The notes under the pieces were generated by a model, which searched no databases, was not told where the DNA came from, and saw only the letters and a list, made by a program, of their open reading frames with translations. From Mangifera indica (taxonomy: Eukaryota > Streptophyta > Magnoliopsida > Sapindales > Anacardiaceae), in contig NC_058147.1 of assembly GCF_011075055.1 (NCBI RefSeq), positions 15,957,622 through 16,021,621 on the forward strand: a DNA stretch of 64,000 nucleotides, written 5' to 3'. Both the position numbers and the translations under genes were made by a program. Positions 30,487 through 44,039 of this stretch are shown here, piece by piece; within the stretch, counting starts at the first letter, position 1; each line of letters starts with the position of its first letter.

Positions 30487-32301
30487 TGTAATGATTTTAC
30501 AACCTTCAACAACGGAATAACAAATTAAAAATTTAATTTAATATCAAACAATCAGTAAAACCCTTTTCTAGATCATCCCTACAATAAGATTTATTCACAA
30601 ATATACAAAACAAACATAGGGTGTTTGTTAGATATACCTGCGTGGGTAGCTCCTTCGTCTTTCATTGATGGAGAAAGGTCATGAAAAAGTCACTATCAGT
30701 ATCAAGCGTAGGCCTGCTCCTTAGTATCCATACAAAATAGTAAAAATGAAGACTCAATTGTGCTTACGGCTGTTAGAACTAGAGGACAACCTTAAGTGAG
30801 AAGAAAGGTAAAATATCTCTCTATAGTGGCTAAGGTTGAATATATTTTACAATGTGCATATTAATTAAAATGAGAAAAAGGCATATGTATACACTTAAAA
30901 AGTTTGTCGTCTAGGACTTTAATATGTCCCAAGTGGCATGTCCATGTATATCTAGCACAAATTAATGTGCCGGGAAAACATGACTTGCATAGCACCTAGT
31001 TTTCGCATATACAACTCATCAAAGTTGTACAGTTGATCAACGTAATTAAAGCGTGTATACTCTCTTATTAATATCTCATCAACTTTTCTCCATTTTGGAC
31101 ATTCAACCCAAATTTAGAATATTCTAATATTAATGAAGATAGGATAAAATCCTATTATAATCCTAATTTGAATTTCAAATTAGGTGGCAGCGTGGATTTG
31201 AGTCAATCCAACTCAATCATGCCAAATCTTACATACACCCTATCAACTTAAGTTACTTCACAAGGCTCTAGATTCTCCATCCAAAATCCAAACCAAATCC
31301 AAGTTGGACAATCTTTATGTGTAACCTATAGATTCTCTACTAAGTCAGTAGTGATCGGATTCATATTGGACTCTTTATCCAGTATCTATTTAAACATAGA
31401 CTAAGATTAGACTCTACCAAGGTGTCATGGCCACTCGATTAGTAAAGGTCAACATGTGACTTCTTTTAACTTGTCAATGATATGATTATTTTGTCGTACG
31501 ATATCTCTTCAAGACTAAGGTATACATTAAGTGTCTCCCTCAAGGCTTTCCGAATCACATAGATTGACTTTTGTTAATGATTGGATAATAGTAAATTGAG
31601 CATCAACTCAATTTTACTGTGGCCACAAATTTAATTAGTTATTGATATTCGTCAGTAGGCCTTAACTGAGATATTAACTTTTGTTCTCGACAATAACAAA
31701 TCTTTATTGATCTACTATAGCCTTCATGCAAATCTCGATATAACCAATCACCACCTTTCTAACAATCCTCTAACTAGACTACATTGGACTAGTGTCAAAC
31801 GATATCGATCCTTATAAAAGAAGGTCTAGTAACCTTAAGTCTAAGGATCACATGTACCTCATTTCACTAAAAGGATATTTTCTATAGACACTAGATTAAC
31901 CATCCATATAGAATCCTCTTAGAGGGTCAGTTTGGTGGACACGTCTATAATGTGTACTCATGTGTTGTACCAAGTTTTTAATAAACAACTTTGACATATG
32001 AGAACTATCATATATTTTGATGAGGTTGTTCAACACTATGATAACTTTATCATTATTACTAGTGCCCTTTATCATAGTAATATCAGAGTTACAGACATTT
32101 CAAGAACAACCACCTAATGTGCACATAAAGCTCTCATAATTAGGTGTCAAGCACTAATATCCTCGTAACAGTTCAACTATTCTTATGTCAATTATCTATT
32201 TAATAATATATAGATAATATAAATGCCATTTTTATTAATTAAATACCAAGATTACATTAAACATTAATTGTAGCAATTGGCTTTAGAGCATTACCCTAAC
32301 A
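30487..32301 (-). repeat. Solo LTR, copia type
   Basis: 1815 bp with TG at 30487 and CA at 32301, flanked by AGGCA (30482-30486, 32302-32306), interrupting the endonuclease of LINE-D; the reading frame resumes directly after the right copy. No coding sequence inside. On the minus strand it starts TGTTAGGGTAATGCTCTAAA, which resembles the C1 LTR start TGTTAGTGTTTGCCCTAGCA, so it is probably a Ty1/copia LTR in minus orientation. It arose by recombination between the two LTRs of a full element. Confidence 0.82.
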
Positions 32302-32306
32302 AGGCA

Positions 32307-34135
32307 TTCATGATGAAGTCTCCAATTACAAAGGTGAGTTCCTCTTCTTCTTATTTGTTGTTTATGGCTTAAACTCTCCTATAGATAGAAAAACTCTTTG
32401 GAGAGAAATCAATGACCCATCTAGTACATTTAGGGACAATCCTTGGGTGGCAATAGGTGATTTTAGTGTGATTAAAAATCATAATAAGAAGATTGGAGGA
32501 ACTATATGTAGAGATGCCTATAGTGAAGATTTCAACAGGTGTTGTAAAGAAGTCAAGATTGAAGACCTAAGATACATGGGAAGATTCTTTATATGGAGTA
32601 TTTGTAGAGAAAGAGATAGGTTCATTGCTTGCAAGTTGGATAGAGCTCTTATAATAATGGGTGGAAGCTTGAATTCTCTTATTCTACTGCCACCTTTTTA
32701 AACCATTCCCTTTTTAATCACACCTGTTGTTTGGTGAATTATAATTTGAGAGAAGAAAGCAGGAAGATCCCCTTCAAATTCTTTAATATGTGGGCTCATA
32801 TGAGACATTCTTGGAGATTGTTAAAGAACATTGGAAAGAGAATGATGAGGGCAACCCATGTTTAGGCTTGTAACCAAACTTAAAAGTGGATTAAAAGAGC
32901 AAAATAAGAAAAAGTTTTAGAATACTTTTTGATGAGGTGCAAAGTAGACTCCAATGCAATCCTATGGACAAAGAATTGATGAGAAGGAATGGAGAAAGTG
33001 AGGAACTTGAGTAAGCTTAGTTGTGCGGAGGAATCCCTTGTAAGACAAAAAACCAAAGTCCATTAGCTAATAGAGGGAGATCAATGCACAAGATTCTTCT
33101 TCAGGCAATTAAATAGATGGAGAAATCGTAATTCCATTCAAGCCATTCAACTTGAAGATGGTTCGCTCTCTTTTAAAAAAGAAAAGAATTAAAGTGGAGC
33201 TTGAGAATCATTTCTTTAAGCTTTTGTCTTCCTCAAATCAAGCTTTTTGGATGAAAGGTCATTGTGTTAGCTCACTTAATTTTGTGTACCTATTTAAAGT
33301 GCTTTTGATATGGTAAAACTGATCTTAGATTTGAAAATAAAAAGTACTATGTTTTCTATGAACAACAACAACAAAGTCGCACGTTTGGACGGTTATGGTG
33401 TTTATTTCTTCAAGTAAGCTTGGAGGTGGTGGGGGATGATGTCATTCAAGCCATTAAGCTTTGGTACTACCTACCTAGGTAAATAGAACCATTCTTGCCC
33501 TTGTGCCTAAGGTTTCTAACTCATCTACTTGTCATGATTTCAGGCCTATTGCTTGTTATAATAGAATCTACAAGTGCATTTCAAAGATTATTGCTAATGG
33601 ACTTAAAGGAATATTTCCCAATTTCATCAATAAAACTCGAACATCTTTTGTTGGTGGTAGGCATATTGGAGACAATATTCATCTTTGCCATGAGCTTTTG
33701 CATAATTACCGAAGAAATCCAATGACAAAAAGTGTACAATTAAAGTGGATTTAATGAAACCATATGATTTAGTGAATTGGAGCTTTATCCTCTCCATGCT
33801 TTAAAAGCATTGAGTTGCATCCCAAGTTTATTAGTTGGATAGAAAGGTGCATAACTACTTTATCCTTCTTAATGAGGATAGATGGAGAGTTGGCTGTTTT
33901 TTTTTTAAGAGTTCATAGGGCCTAAGACAAGGACACCCTTTATCCCCATACCTTTTTGTAATGTCTTTGGAAATTCTTTCATGTATGTTCGATAGGATTA
34001 AAAATGATTCTTCCTTTGGTTATCATTTGAAATGTAAAACCAATAATATCACTCACCTTTGTTTTGTAAATGATTTTATGTTATTTTGTAGATCAAACAT
34101 TTAATTGATTCAATGCTTCAAAATGACCTTTGATA
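32307..34135 (+). pseudogene. LINE-D ORF2, endonuclease C-terminus and reverse transcriptase
   Basis: Continues the endonuclease with VVYGLNSPIDRKTLWREI, AIGDFSVIKNHNKKIGG (GDFS instead of GDFN) and CRERDRFIACKLDRAL. The linker is poorly kept, then reverse transcriptase blocks appear: LALVPKVSNSSTCHDFRPI, NRIYKCISKIIANGLKGIFP and FVGGRHIGDNI around 33490-33700. The catalytic FADD box reads FVND near 34068 (THLCFVNDFMLFCRS). Several frames and stops; certainly inactive. It ends abruptly where G3 begins. Confidence 0.85.
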
Positions 34136-34299
34136 AACATCCAAACACAAAAGAGGATTATTGTGTTTCCTAAAAGGAGAGACGTGGGTGCTCCAAAGAA
34201 AGATGAGAAGACCTAACTCTTAATACCTTTAAAGAAGAAGGAATTCCTCAACACCAAAAAAGAGACATAAACTCCAATAGCTCATGTAGTTAAAAGAGA

Positions 34300-37063
<2,764 letters not shown>

Positions 37064-37277
37064 CATGGCACATGATGTGGCAACTTATTTAGTGATATGG
37101 CATGATGACATGGGCATGCATGATGACATGGAGCCATGAAGGAAGCCTTATGCATAAAGAATCCTAAGTTTTATTTAATTAATAAAGTTTTATTAGTATT
37201 AGTTTTCCTAAAACTTCTTATTTTATTATTAGTGAGTGTCCTATTTTGATTTAGGAAATAATAAGTTTTAGGAAGTT

Positions 37278-37480
37278 TTTTTTTGGTAAGTAATAATTTT
37301 ATACCAAGAGAAAAGGATTTACAATGGCTTATCTAGGACAAAGCCCCTAGAATTAGCCTAAACATGCAATCCTAGGACAAACCCCTAGGTATTGCAAATA
37401 ACACAAGAACAAAAGAACAAAAGCATTACATATAAACTCCAAATATCACCATTCATCAAAACAAAATCAGTCTACATGGA
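37278..37480 (-). other. LINE-C 3' untranslated region and A tail
   Basis: About 200 bp between the ORF2 stop and the target duplication, matching the LINE-A tail almost base for base, including GGACAAAGCCCCTAG and GGACAAACCCCTAGG direct repeats near 37336 and 37374. Confidence 0.75.
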
Positions 37481-40400
37481 CTACATGAAAATCGAGGGGG
37501 GGAAACCCCATTTGCTTGCAATGTATTCATTTCCTCTAGTCTTGCTTACCTTGTTCAAGCATGTCACCCGAACTCTAACACATTCCTTTATAAGCACCAT
37601 TACTCTTTCCCTCGGAAGACCTCCTCTTCCAAAGCAAATGTCATTTCTAACCTTCCAAATATAATAGATGGCAGCACCGAAGCTTAACTTGCTCACAATG
37701 TTCTTAAAGTTGTCTTTCTTCCATTTTCTAGCCAAGTCCGTGACCAAGGAGATCCAAGGCTGGGGGAGAATTAGTTGATGACAAAGGTTAAGAATTTCAT
37801 ACCAAATTTGAGAACTAAAGCTGCAATTGAAGAAGAGATGCTCCATACTTTCCGGCTCCGCGTTACACAAAGGACAAATATTGTGAGTGCCAATACCGAT
37901 ACTTAGTAATTTATCCTTTGTCATAAGTTTACCTCTTATACTCAGCCAAGTGATGAATGAATGCCTTGGGAAGTGCCTTTTGAACCACACAAGTTTGTGC
38001 CATGGTACCTTTTCTCTCCTAGTGCGAACTACCTCCCAAGCCGATTTGATGGAAAAGGTGCCATTGGTTTGAGGGGACCATATTAGAGTGTCCTCACCTC
38101 CCATTGGGCAGCAAGGAAGAGATTCCTTTATCTCCAAGAGGTGACATGAATTAGCCACCGGCCATTTCCACCTATTTCCGCCCACCACTTCTTTTACTAA
38201 AGCATTTCTTGGTATGCCCGAATCATAAATGATCCGAGTACCAAATTTGTCCAGCAAAGGCCCAAAAGGGTGCCAATTGTCATGCCAAAGGAATGTGTTC
38301 TCTCCATTGCCAATGATCTTCTTGAAATTGTTCTTCATTTGTTCCCTAAGCCTTAGAATCTTTCTCCACATCCATGAACTCTCCCCATTTGGTTTTAACT
38401 CCCAAAAGCATTTACCTTTTAGCTTGTTTTCTTTGATCCAATCCACCCAAAGTGATGTACTCTTATCAGCAAGGATCTTCCACATGTGCTTGGTAACAGC
38501 TGCGGTATTCCATGATTTGCTCCTCATAATACCTAAACCACCCTCCTCTTTAGGGGTGCACACCTCATCCCATGCAACTTTTGCTTTTTTCCCATCCATT
38601 GATACACCACTCCAAAGGAACTTCCTTAAGATACCATCAATCTCCTTATGGACACTAGAGGGGAGAATGAATATGGAGGACCAATACACTTGGATGCTAA
38701 ATAGGATTGCTTTTATGAGAGTGAGTCTTCCGGCATAGGATAAAGATTTGCTCCGCCAAGAGGAGATTCGCCCAACAATTTTATCAATGAGCTGCTTGCA
38801 ATCACTGTTTTTGAGCTTTGAGGACTTGATTGGCACACCTAAATACTTAAATGGCAATTCTCCCACCTCCATGTTAATTGTTGCCGAGAGAGTAGTCTTT
38901 TGCTCCTTGGAAACTCCGGATAGGAAAATATTGCTTTTAGAGCAGTTCATTTGGAGTCCGGACCATTCATGGAAGAGAGAAAGAGTGTTCTTCATGAGAG
39001 AAATTGATTCAACATCCGCCCTACAAAACAACATTAGATCATCGGCAAAGCATAAGTGGGTGATATTGTTTTTCTTACATTTCCAATGATGGCTGAAAGA
39101 AGGATTGTTCTTGAGCTCCCCAAGCATTCGGGATAGAACCTCCATAGCAATGACAAAAAGATAAGGGGAAATCGGGTCCCCTTGTCTTAGCCCATGTGAA
39201 CTCTTAAAGAAGCCTATTAATTCACCATTAATCCCCAAGGAGAATGAAGGAGAAGTGATGCAGCCTTGAATCCAGCTTATAAATTTTCCGGGAATGCCTA
39301 TAGCATCAAGAGTTGCCAAAATGAAATCCCACCGAACCGTATCAAAGGCTTTCTTTAAATCAATCTTCATGGCGCATTTCTTATCTTTGCTTGTTTTGTG
39401 ATAGTTGTGCATGAGGTCTTGACAAAGCATTATATTTTCACCAATGTTCCTTCCACTCACAAAGGCTCCTTGGGCCTTATCAATAAAATTAGGGAGGATA
39501 CCTTTGAGGCGATTGGTAAGGATTTTAGAAATGCATTTATAAATTGTGTTGCAACAAGCGATAGGCCTATAGTCCTTGCAAAAGGAAGGGTTTGCAACCT
39601 TAGGAACAAGGGCAAGAATAGTGCAATTTACCTCTTTAAGGAGGTGACCGGAGCTAAAGAAATGTTTGATAGCTTTGACTACATCACTCCCAACAATCTC
39701 CCAAGCTGCCTTGAAGAATAAAGCACCATAGCCATCCGGTCCAGGAGCTTTGTTGTTGTCCATGGCAAAGATTATGGATTTAATCTCATCCTCCTCCACA
39801 TCCTTTGTCATAGTCTCCACATCTTGAGGCTTAATTTGGAAATTGACCAGCCTTTTAATCTCTTCAAAATTCAGTTTACAAGAATCCAAGGAGTTGAGGA
39901 TCTTCTTGAAGTAACTAACAAACTCATTCTTGACATCACCCATGTTATTCACATAGGTTCCATCTTCAAGGCATACACCATTTATGGAGTTTCTATTACG
40001 GCGGCCTTTAATGCATTTAAAGAAATACTTGGTGTTTTGGTCCCCCTCTTTGAGCCAATGGACTTTGGCCTTTTGGCAAGCCAAAGATTCTTCTGCCATA
40101 CTAAGTCTACTGTAATTTTCCAGCCAAGTCTTTTCTTCTTTGGCTAAGTCTTCATCAAGTGGGTTGCTTTGGAGCCTCATTTGAATATTTTCAACCATAT
40201 TTTTTGCTTCCAAAACCTGCTCGGAAATTTGCCAAAAACCACTTCTATTTAACTTCCTTAGCTCTCCCTTCAAACCCTTGAGTTTGTTGACAAGATTAAA
40301 CATGGGGCTGCCATTAAAATCCTCTTTCCAAGCCTCCCTTACAACATGTAGGAAGTTTTCATGATTCGCCCACATGTTGTAGAATTTGAATGGGACTTTT

Positions 40401-41128
40401 CTCCTCTCCATAATACTCCCACACGTCACAACACATGGGGAGTGATCTGAAATAATAGGATTGAGGAAATTAGCAAAGGAATCCGGAAGAACATCCCCCC
40501 AATGCTCATTGACAAGAGCTCTATCCAATTTGCAAGCTATCCTCCTTTGGCCTTCACTCGAATTACTCCAAGTGAGCTGGTTCCCCATATACCGCAAGTC
40601 ATCTAAGTTAGCCTCTCTACAACAATTGTTTAAGTCTTCACAATAAGTATTTCCCCATGCAGCCCCTCCGATTTTTTCGTTCGGCCCTCTAATTGCATTA
40701 AAATCCCCCATGATTAGCCAAGGCTTGTTACCCAACTGATTTGAATGCTTACTAAGTTCCTTCCATAGACTTTTCCTTTCCAATGGTTGATTGAATCCAT
40801 AGACTATGGATAAAGCCACGTGAATATTCTCCTTCACTAACCAAGCATCACCATGAATGAATTGGGAGGCCTTCTCTTTGATGTCTATTCTGATTGCTTC
40901 TTTATTCCATCCTACCCAAATCCTTCCATTAGGGCACACCTCATTATTATTATCATATTCCCATTCCCTCCATATATTACGAGTCACACTAGTGATATTA
41001 GGAGCTCCTACTTTAGTTTCTAAAACAGCCATGAAATCAATATTATTTTGCAAGATAAAATGTCTAACCTCTCTTTGTTTAATAGGGGCATTAAGGCCCC
41101 TAATATTCCAGCAAGCAACTTTTGTCAT
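37481..41128 (-). CDS. LINE-C ORF2: endonuclease-reverse transcriptase
   Basis: 1215 codons, uninterrupted. Residues 1-235 are the AP endonuclease: Asn8 in CWNIRGLN, Glu37 in LETK, Asp142 and Asn144 in GDFN, Asp228-His229 in SDHSP. The reverse transcriptase spans about 450-730: NNKAPGPDGYGALFFKAAW at 458, KIDLKKAFD with Asp590, HGLRQGDPISPYLF at 645, FADD at 694-697. The C-terminal zinc-binding module has Cys1085, Cys1088, His1097 and Cys1102. Family knowledge: the endonuclease nicks DNA and the RT extends from the nick in the nucleus. All expected catalytic residues are present, so this is the best candidate in the window for a functional retrotransposition enzyme. The start overlaps the ORF1 stop. 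Confidence 0.96.
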   Translation of the reverse strand: MTKVACWNIRGLNAPIKQREVRHFILQNNIDFMAVLETKVGAPNITSVTRNIWREWEYDNNNEVCPNGRIWVGWNKEAIRIDIKEKASQFIHGDAWLVKENIHVALSIVYGFNQPLERKSLWKELSKHSNQLGNKPWLIMGDFNAIRGPNEKIGGAAWGNTYCEDLNNCCREANLDDLRYMGNQLTWSNSSEGQRRIACKLDRALVNEHWGDVLPDSFANFLNPIISDHSPCVVTCGSIMERRKVPFKFYNMWANHENFLHVVREAWKEDFNGSPMFNLVNKLKGLKGELRKLNRSGFWQISEQVLEAKNMVENIQMRLQSNPLDEDLAKEEKTWLENYSRLSMAEESLACQKAKVHWLKEGDQNTKYFFKCIKGRRNRNSINGVCLEDGTYVNNMGDVKNEFVSYFKKILNSLDSCKLNFEEIKRLVNFQIKPQDVETMTKDVEEDEIKSIIFAMDNNKAPGPDGYGALFFKAAWEIVGSDVVKAIKHFFSSGHLLKEVNCTILALVPKVANPSFCKDYRPIACCNTIYKCISKILTNRLKGILPNFIDKAQGAFVSGRNIGENIMLCQDLMHNYHKTSKDKKCAMKIDLKKAFDTVRWDFILATLDAIGIPGKFISWIQGCITSPSFSLGINGELIGFFKSSHGLRQGDPISPYLFVIAMEVLSRMLGELKNNPSFSHHWKCKKNNITHLCFADDLMLFCRADVESISLMKNTLSLFHEWSGLQMNCSKSNIFLSGVSKEQKTTLSATINMEVGELPFKYLGVPIKSSKLKNSDCKQLIDKIVGRISSWRSKSLSYAGRLTLIKAILFSIQVYWSSIFILPSSVHKEIDGILRKFLWSGVSMDGKKAKVAWDEVCTPKEEGGLGIMRSKSWNTAAVTKHMWKILADKSTSLWVDWIKENKLKGKCFWELKPNGESSWMWRKILRLREQMKNNFKKIIGNGENTFLWHDNWHPFGPLLDKFGTRIIYDSGIPRNALVKEVVGGNRWKWPVANSCHLLEIKESLPCCPMGGEDTLIWSPQTNGTFSIKSAWEVVRTRREKVPWHKLVWFKRHFPRHSFITWLSIRGKLMTKDKLLSIGIGTHNICPLCNAEPESMEHLFFNCSFSSQIWYEILNLCHQLILPQPWISLVTDLARKWKKDNFKNIVSKLSFGAAIYYIWKVRNDICFGRGGLPRERVMVLIKECVRVRVTCLNKVSKTRGNEYIASKWGFPPSIFM

Positions 41129-42540
41129 TTGGATGGGATGGGAGTGGAATTTTCTTTTCTTTGCTTTGCCGCTTTCTTCCCCAAGTTCCTACTTTTCAAA
41201 TCAGCATCTTCTTTTCTAAAGTCCATCTCATCCACTCTTAGTTTCCCTCCAAAAGGAAGCATCATAGGAGAGGCAACTTGGTCCGAGTCATCCCCTCCAT
41301 TTGCATTTTTAGTGCTGCTTTTGGAGCTTTCGTCATTCTCTTGAGCTTTCTCATTTGCTGCCGATGTAGTGTATTTCTTACCCTCCATTATGGCTTCACT
41401 ATCACCAGTGGAAATCCCATGCTTTCCTTCCTCAATCAGAATTATATTCTCCTTTCCAGGTTCTTGAGTCTCCTTTATGGTTAATGCGGAGAATCTATTA
41501 TTCTTATGAGTTAGCAAAGTTTTCCCCTCCTGCTTTTGCACCTCCATCTTTCTACCTCTGGTTTTATTGTCAAAGTCTTTTGTTACTTGCTCTAGTTTGT
41601 CTTTCCCATTAAAGTTCACAGGGAGCACTCTTCCAGCCCCTTCCTTTGGAGTTTTCCGTGGGATAGAGACAACATTTTGCTTTGGTGCTAGAGAACAGCT
41701 TGCTGTGGTGTGACCGAAACATTGACATCCCTTGCATTTAATAGGTTTCCATGTGTATTCCACTTGGATTATCACGGATTCTCCATTTGGCAAAGCTAAA
41801 CATATTGAATCAGGACATTCCGCATCCACCTTTACCTCTATACAAATTCTTGCAAAGTCCAGCCTTGTCCCTTCTTCAGTTATGGAGTCCACATAGAGAG
41901 GATTTCCAATTGCACTTGCTATGTAGCTAAGACCTTTTGGGGTCCAAAATTCAAGAGGTATGCCATACAATCTAACCCAAATAGCAACCTTTTTGACATC
42001 ATTGATTACCATTGGAAGATTTGTAGTCCATTTCCTAACAAGGAATGGCTGCCCTGCAATGGTTAGTTGTCCCTCTTCCACAGCTCTCATAACTCCATCA
42101 ATGTCTTGAAACTTAAGGATAAAGACACCTTGGCCGGAGGTCATAACATCTTTGAGGCCAAACGAGGACCAATGCCTCTCCAAAGCTCTTTTAACAGTTA
42201 AGAATGGTGGCCTTTTGCCAAGAAAGAAGCCCACCGCACATGAATTCCATCTAGTTGCTCCTTGCTCAGCTACTTCGGGAGGAGGTGCCACACAAATTCG
42301 CCCCAAGGTATCCTTCCCTTTAGGTTCAAAAAACTCCAGCTTCATAGAGGGTTTCCTAGGGGTGAAAAGGGAGTTCCATGAGCTTTTCTTTTCACCTTCT
42401 CCAGCTACTGCCGAGGGAGTGTTAGGGGAAGAAGTAGAAACCTTTTCAATGGCAAGGGGAACCAACCTGTTTTGGAGAAGAGAAGAAGTAGACAAATGAG
42501 GTGGTAAAGAAGGTTCCTTGTTTTGCATGTCTTCAATCAA
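41125..42540 (-). CDS. LINE-C ORF1: DUF4283-type nucleic-acid-binding protein
   Basis: 471 codons, open. The Ser/Pro-rich N-terminus is followed by the DUF4283-like domain (about residues 97-240) and the CCHC knuckle CKGCQCFGHTTASC (269-282). The basic and acidic C-terminal third contains NNRFSALTIKE and FGGKLRVDEMDFRKED, segments also kept in LINE-B and recognisable in LINE-D. Expected role is binding of LINE RNA in the ribonucleoprotein. The start chosen (MIEDMQNKEP) is the first ATG and is shared with LINE-A. The TGA stop lies inside the ORF2 ATG overlap, suggesting coupled translation of ORF2. Confidence 0.94.
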   Translation of the reverse strand: MIEDMQNKEPSLPPHLSTSSLLQNRLVPLAIEKVSTSSPNTPSAVAGEGEKKSSWNSLFTPRKPSMKLEFFEPKGKDTLGRICVAPPPEVAEQGATRWNSCAVGFFLGKRPPFLTVKRALERHWSSFGLKDVMTSGQGVFILKFQDIDGVMRAVEEGQLTIAGQPFLVRKWTTNLPMVINDVKKVAIWVRLYGIPLEFWTPKGLSYIASAIGNPLYVDSITEEGTRLDFARICIEVKVDAECPDSICLALPNGESVIIQVEYTWKPIKCKGCQCFGHTTASCSLAPKQNVVSIPRKTPKEGAGRVLPVNFNGKDKLEQVTKDFDNKTRGRKMEVQKQEGKTLLTHKNNRFSALTIKETQEPGKENIILIEEGKHGISTGDSEAIMEGKKYTTSAANEKAQENDESSKSSTKNANGGDDSDQVASPMMLPFGGKLRVDEMDFRKEDADLKSRNLGKKAAKQRKENSTPIPSK

Positions 42541-43134
42541 GTGGATATGCCAAGAAAGGAGAAAAAACAGCCTATGCTAGGCGCAGCAGTCAAAGTTACA
42601 CAGAAGAGACAATGCACAGCAGACTATGCAATGCCGAAAGAGGAAAGTTCAGTTTTGGAAGAAATGAAGACAGCTGCAGACTTCCAAAAAAGGAAAGACC
42701 AAAGAAAGAGTAAAACTTTGAATATTTGAATTTTTTGGAGGGGTTTAGACACACCGAGGAAGGAAGGAGAGGAGGAACTAAGGTCACCGGAGCAATGCAA
42801 ACTGAAAATGCGAGAAAAATAAAAAACACAACATCATAGTAATAGGGGAAGAGGGAAGAGAATGGAAGAAAACACAGCTTGCATTACTAAAAGAACTAAA
42901 GCTAGTAACAAGAGGATGTCCGAATAGAGAAAAAACAGGAGAGAGGAGCTGCACGGAGGGAGGAGCCGGCGACCAAGGGGGTCTCCGGCCAAGGGTTGGT
43001 GCCGGAGTGGTCACCAACCTAAGGACAGGTTGACAATGGGGTGGAGTTGTTGAAGGAAAAGGGTAAGGATTATAGAGAGAAGGGAGAGCATTTTCTCACT
43101 CTAACTCAAAGAAAAGGTTTCTATAGACTTTATT
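42541..43134 (-). other. LINE-C 5' untranslated region
   Basis: About 590 bp, no supported frame, matching LINE-A except for roughly 30 additional bases at the 5' end (CTCAAAGAAAAGGTTTCTAT and on). Contains a GC-rich patch near 42955-43015 with GCCGGCGACC, CTCCGGCC and GTGCCGGAG. Any internal promoter should be here; no box is evident. Confidence 0.6.
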
Positions 43135-43223
43135 AGTTTTAGGAAGTTATTATTTAGGAAAGTTTAATTAAAATAGCTTTCCTTATGTTTTATATTTTTC
43201 TAGTCTAGTTAGGAGAAATAAGC

Positions 43224-43233
43224 CTATATAAAG
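43224..43233 (+). promoter_or_regulatory. Candidate TATA box in the G3 LTR
   Basis: CTATATAAAG in the right piece of the G3 LTR, about 190 bp before its presumed end, a usual distance for the U3/R region of an LTR. The 5' LTR of G3 is absent, so it has no intact element to drive. Confidence 0.4.
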
Positions 43234-43418
43234 ATATGAGTTTGTCATTCAAAGCATTTAATTCAAGTTATTACTGAAATTTCTTATTTGAGTTTTCTTA
43301 AGAATTCTTGGTATCCCTTTGCATTTGTTGAATGATATCAGCCCTAAGCATCCTTGTGAATGGTATCATAACCCTATCAGCACTTGTAATGCGTTAGATT
43401 GGTGCTTATTGAATCTGT

Positions 43419-44039
43419 CATATTTACTATTCAAGTGAATTGGCTGTCATTATTCATTCTTCGTTCAAAAGTCCACAAGGAGATTGATCCAATGCTTAGA
43501 TTGTTCCTTAGGAATGACATTAATATGAACAACACAAGGGTAATGTAGTTTAGGAAGATGTTTGTGTCCCTAAAGAAGTGGGTAGGCTTGGATTTGATGA
43601 ATAAGGACTTAAACAACGTTGCCATGATGAGACATGTTTGGAATTTGACTTTTATTAATAATCGATCTCTTTAGGATAATTGGATATAGAAAACAAGCTG
43701 AAACATAAGAATTTATAGGAGGTCAAAGCTAATTCTGATAGCTCGTGGTTGTAGAGGAAAATTTTGAATTTGAGGAACATTGAGAGACACAAGATAAAGA
43801 AGATCATTGATAATGGGGAGAGTACTTTTTATGGCATGATAATTAGCACCCAAAAGGGCCATTTGTTGAAAATCATAGTAGACACATCATTTATGACATA
43901 GATTTTTGCAACTAAGCAAAAGTTAAAGAAATTATAAGAGATAGGAGATGGATTTGGCCTCTTACAAATTCCAATGAGATTATTGAAATCAAAGAGTCCA
44001 CTTTAATGGAACTTAATGGGGAAAAAGACATCACAATAT
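43419..44039 (+). pseudogene. LINE-D ORF2, region after the RT core
   Basis: Resumes with residues matching FSIQVYWSSIFILPSSVHKE (TIQVNW, then SSFKSPQGD-type shifted frames), followed by blocks for the FLWSG, KEEGGLGIM and MWKIL segments and NGENTFLWHDNWHP (near 43810). Many stops and shifts. C1 inserts at 44040, with AATAT (44035-44039) as the left target copy. About 115 codons expected between 34135 and here are missing. Confidence 0.75.

Larger units (their letters stand above)
37278..43134 (-). mobile_element. LINE-C: intact full-length L1-type LINE
   Basis: 5857 bp on the minus strand, flanked by the perfect 14-bp duplication AGTTTTAGGAAGTT. ORF1 and ORF2 are both open and overlap by ATGA. 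The A tail is short (about eight T on the plus strand) behind GGTAAGTAATAATTTTATACC. LINE-A is nearly identical, with about a dozen residues of 1168 differing in ORF2. The structure shows a full-length, recently inserted copy. Whether it is transcribed cannot be judged. Confidence 0.95.
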
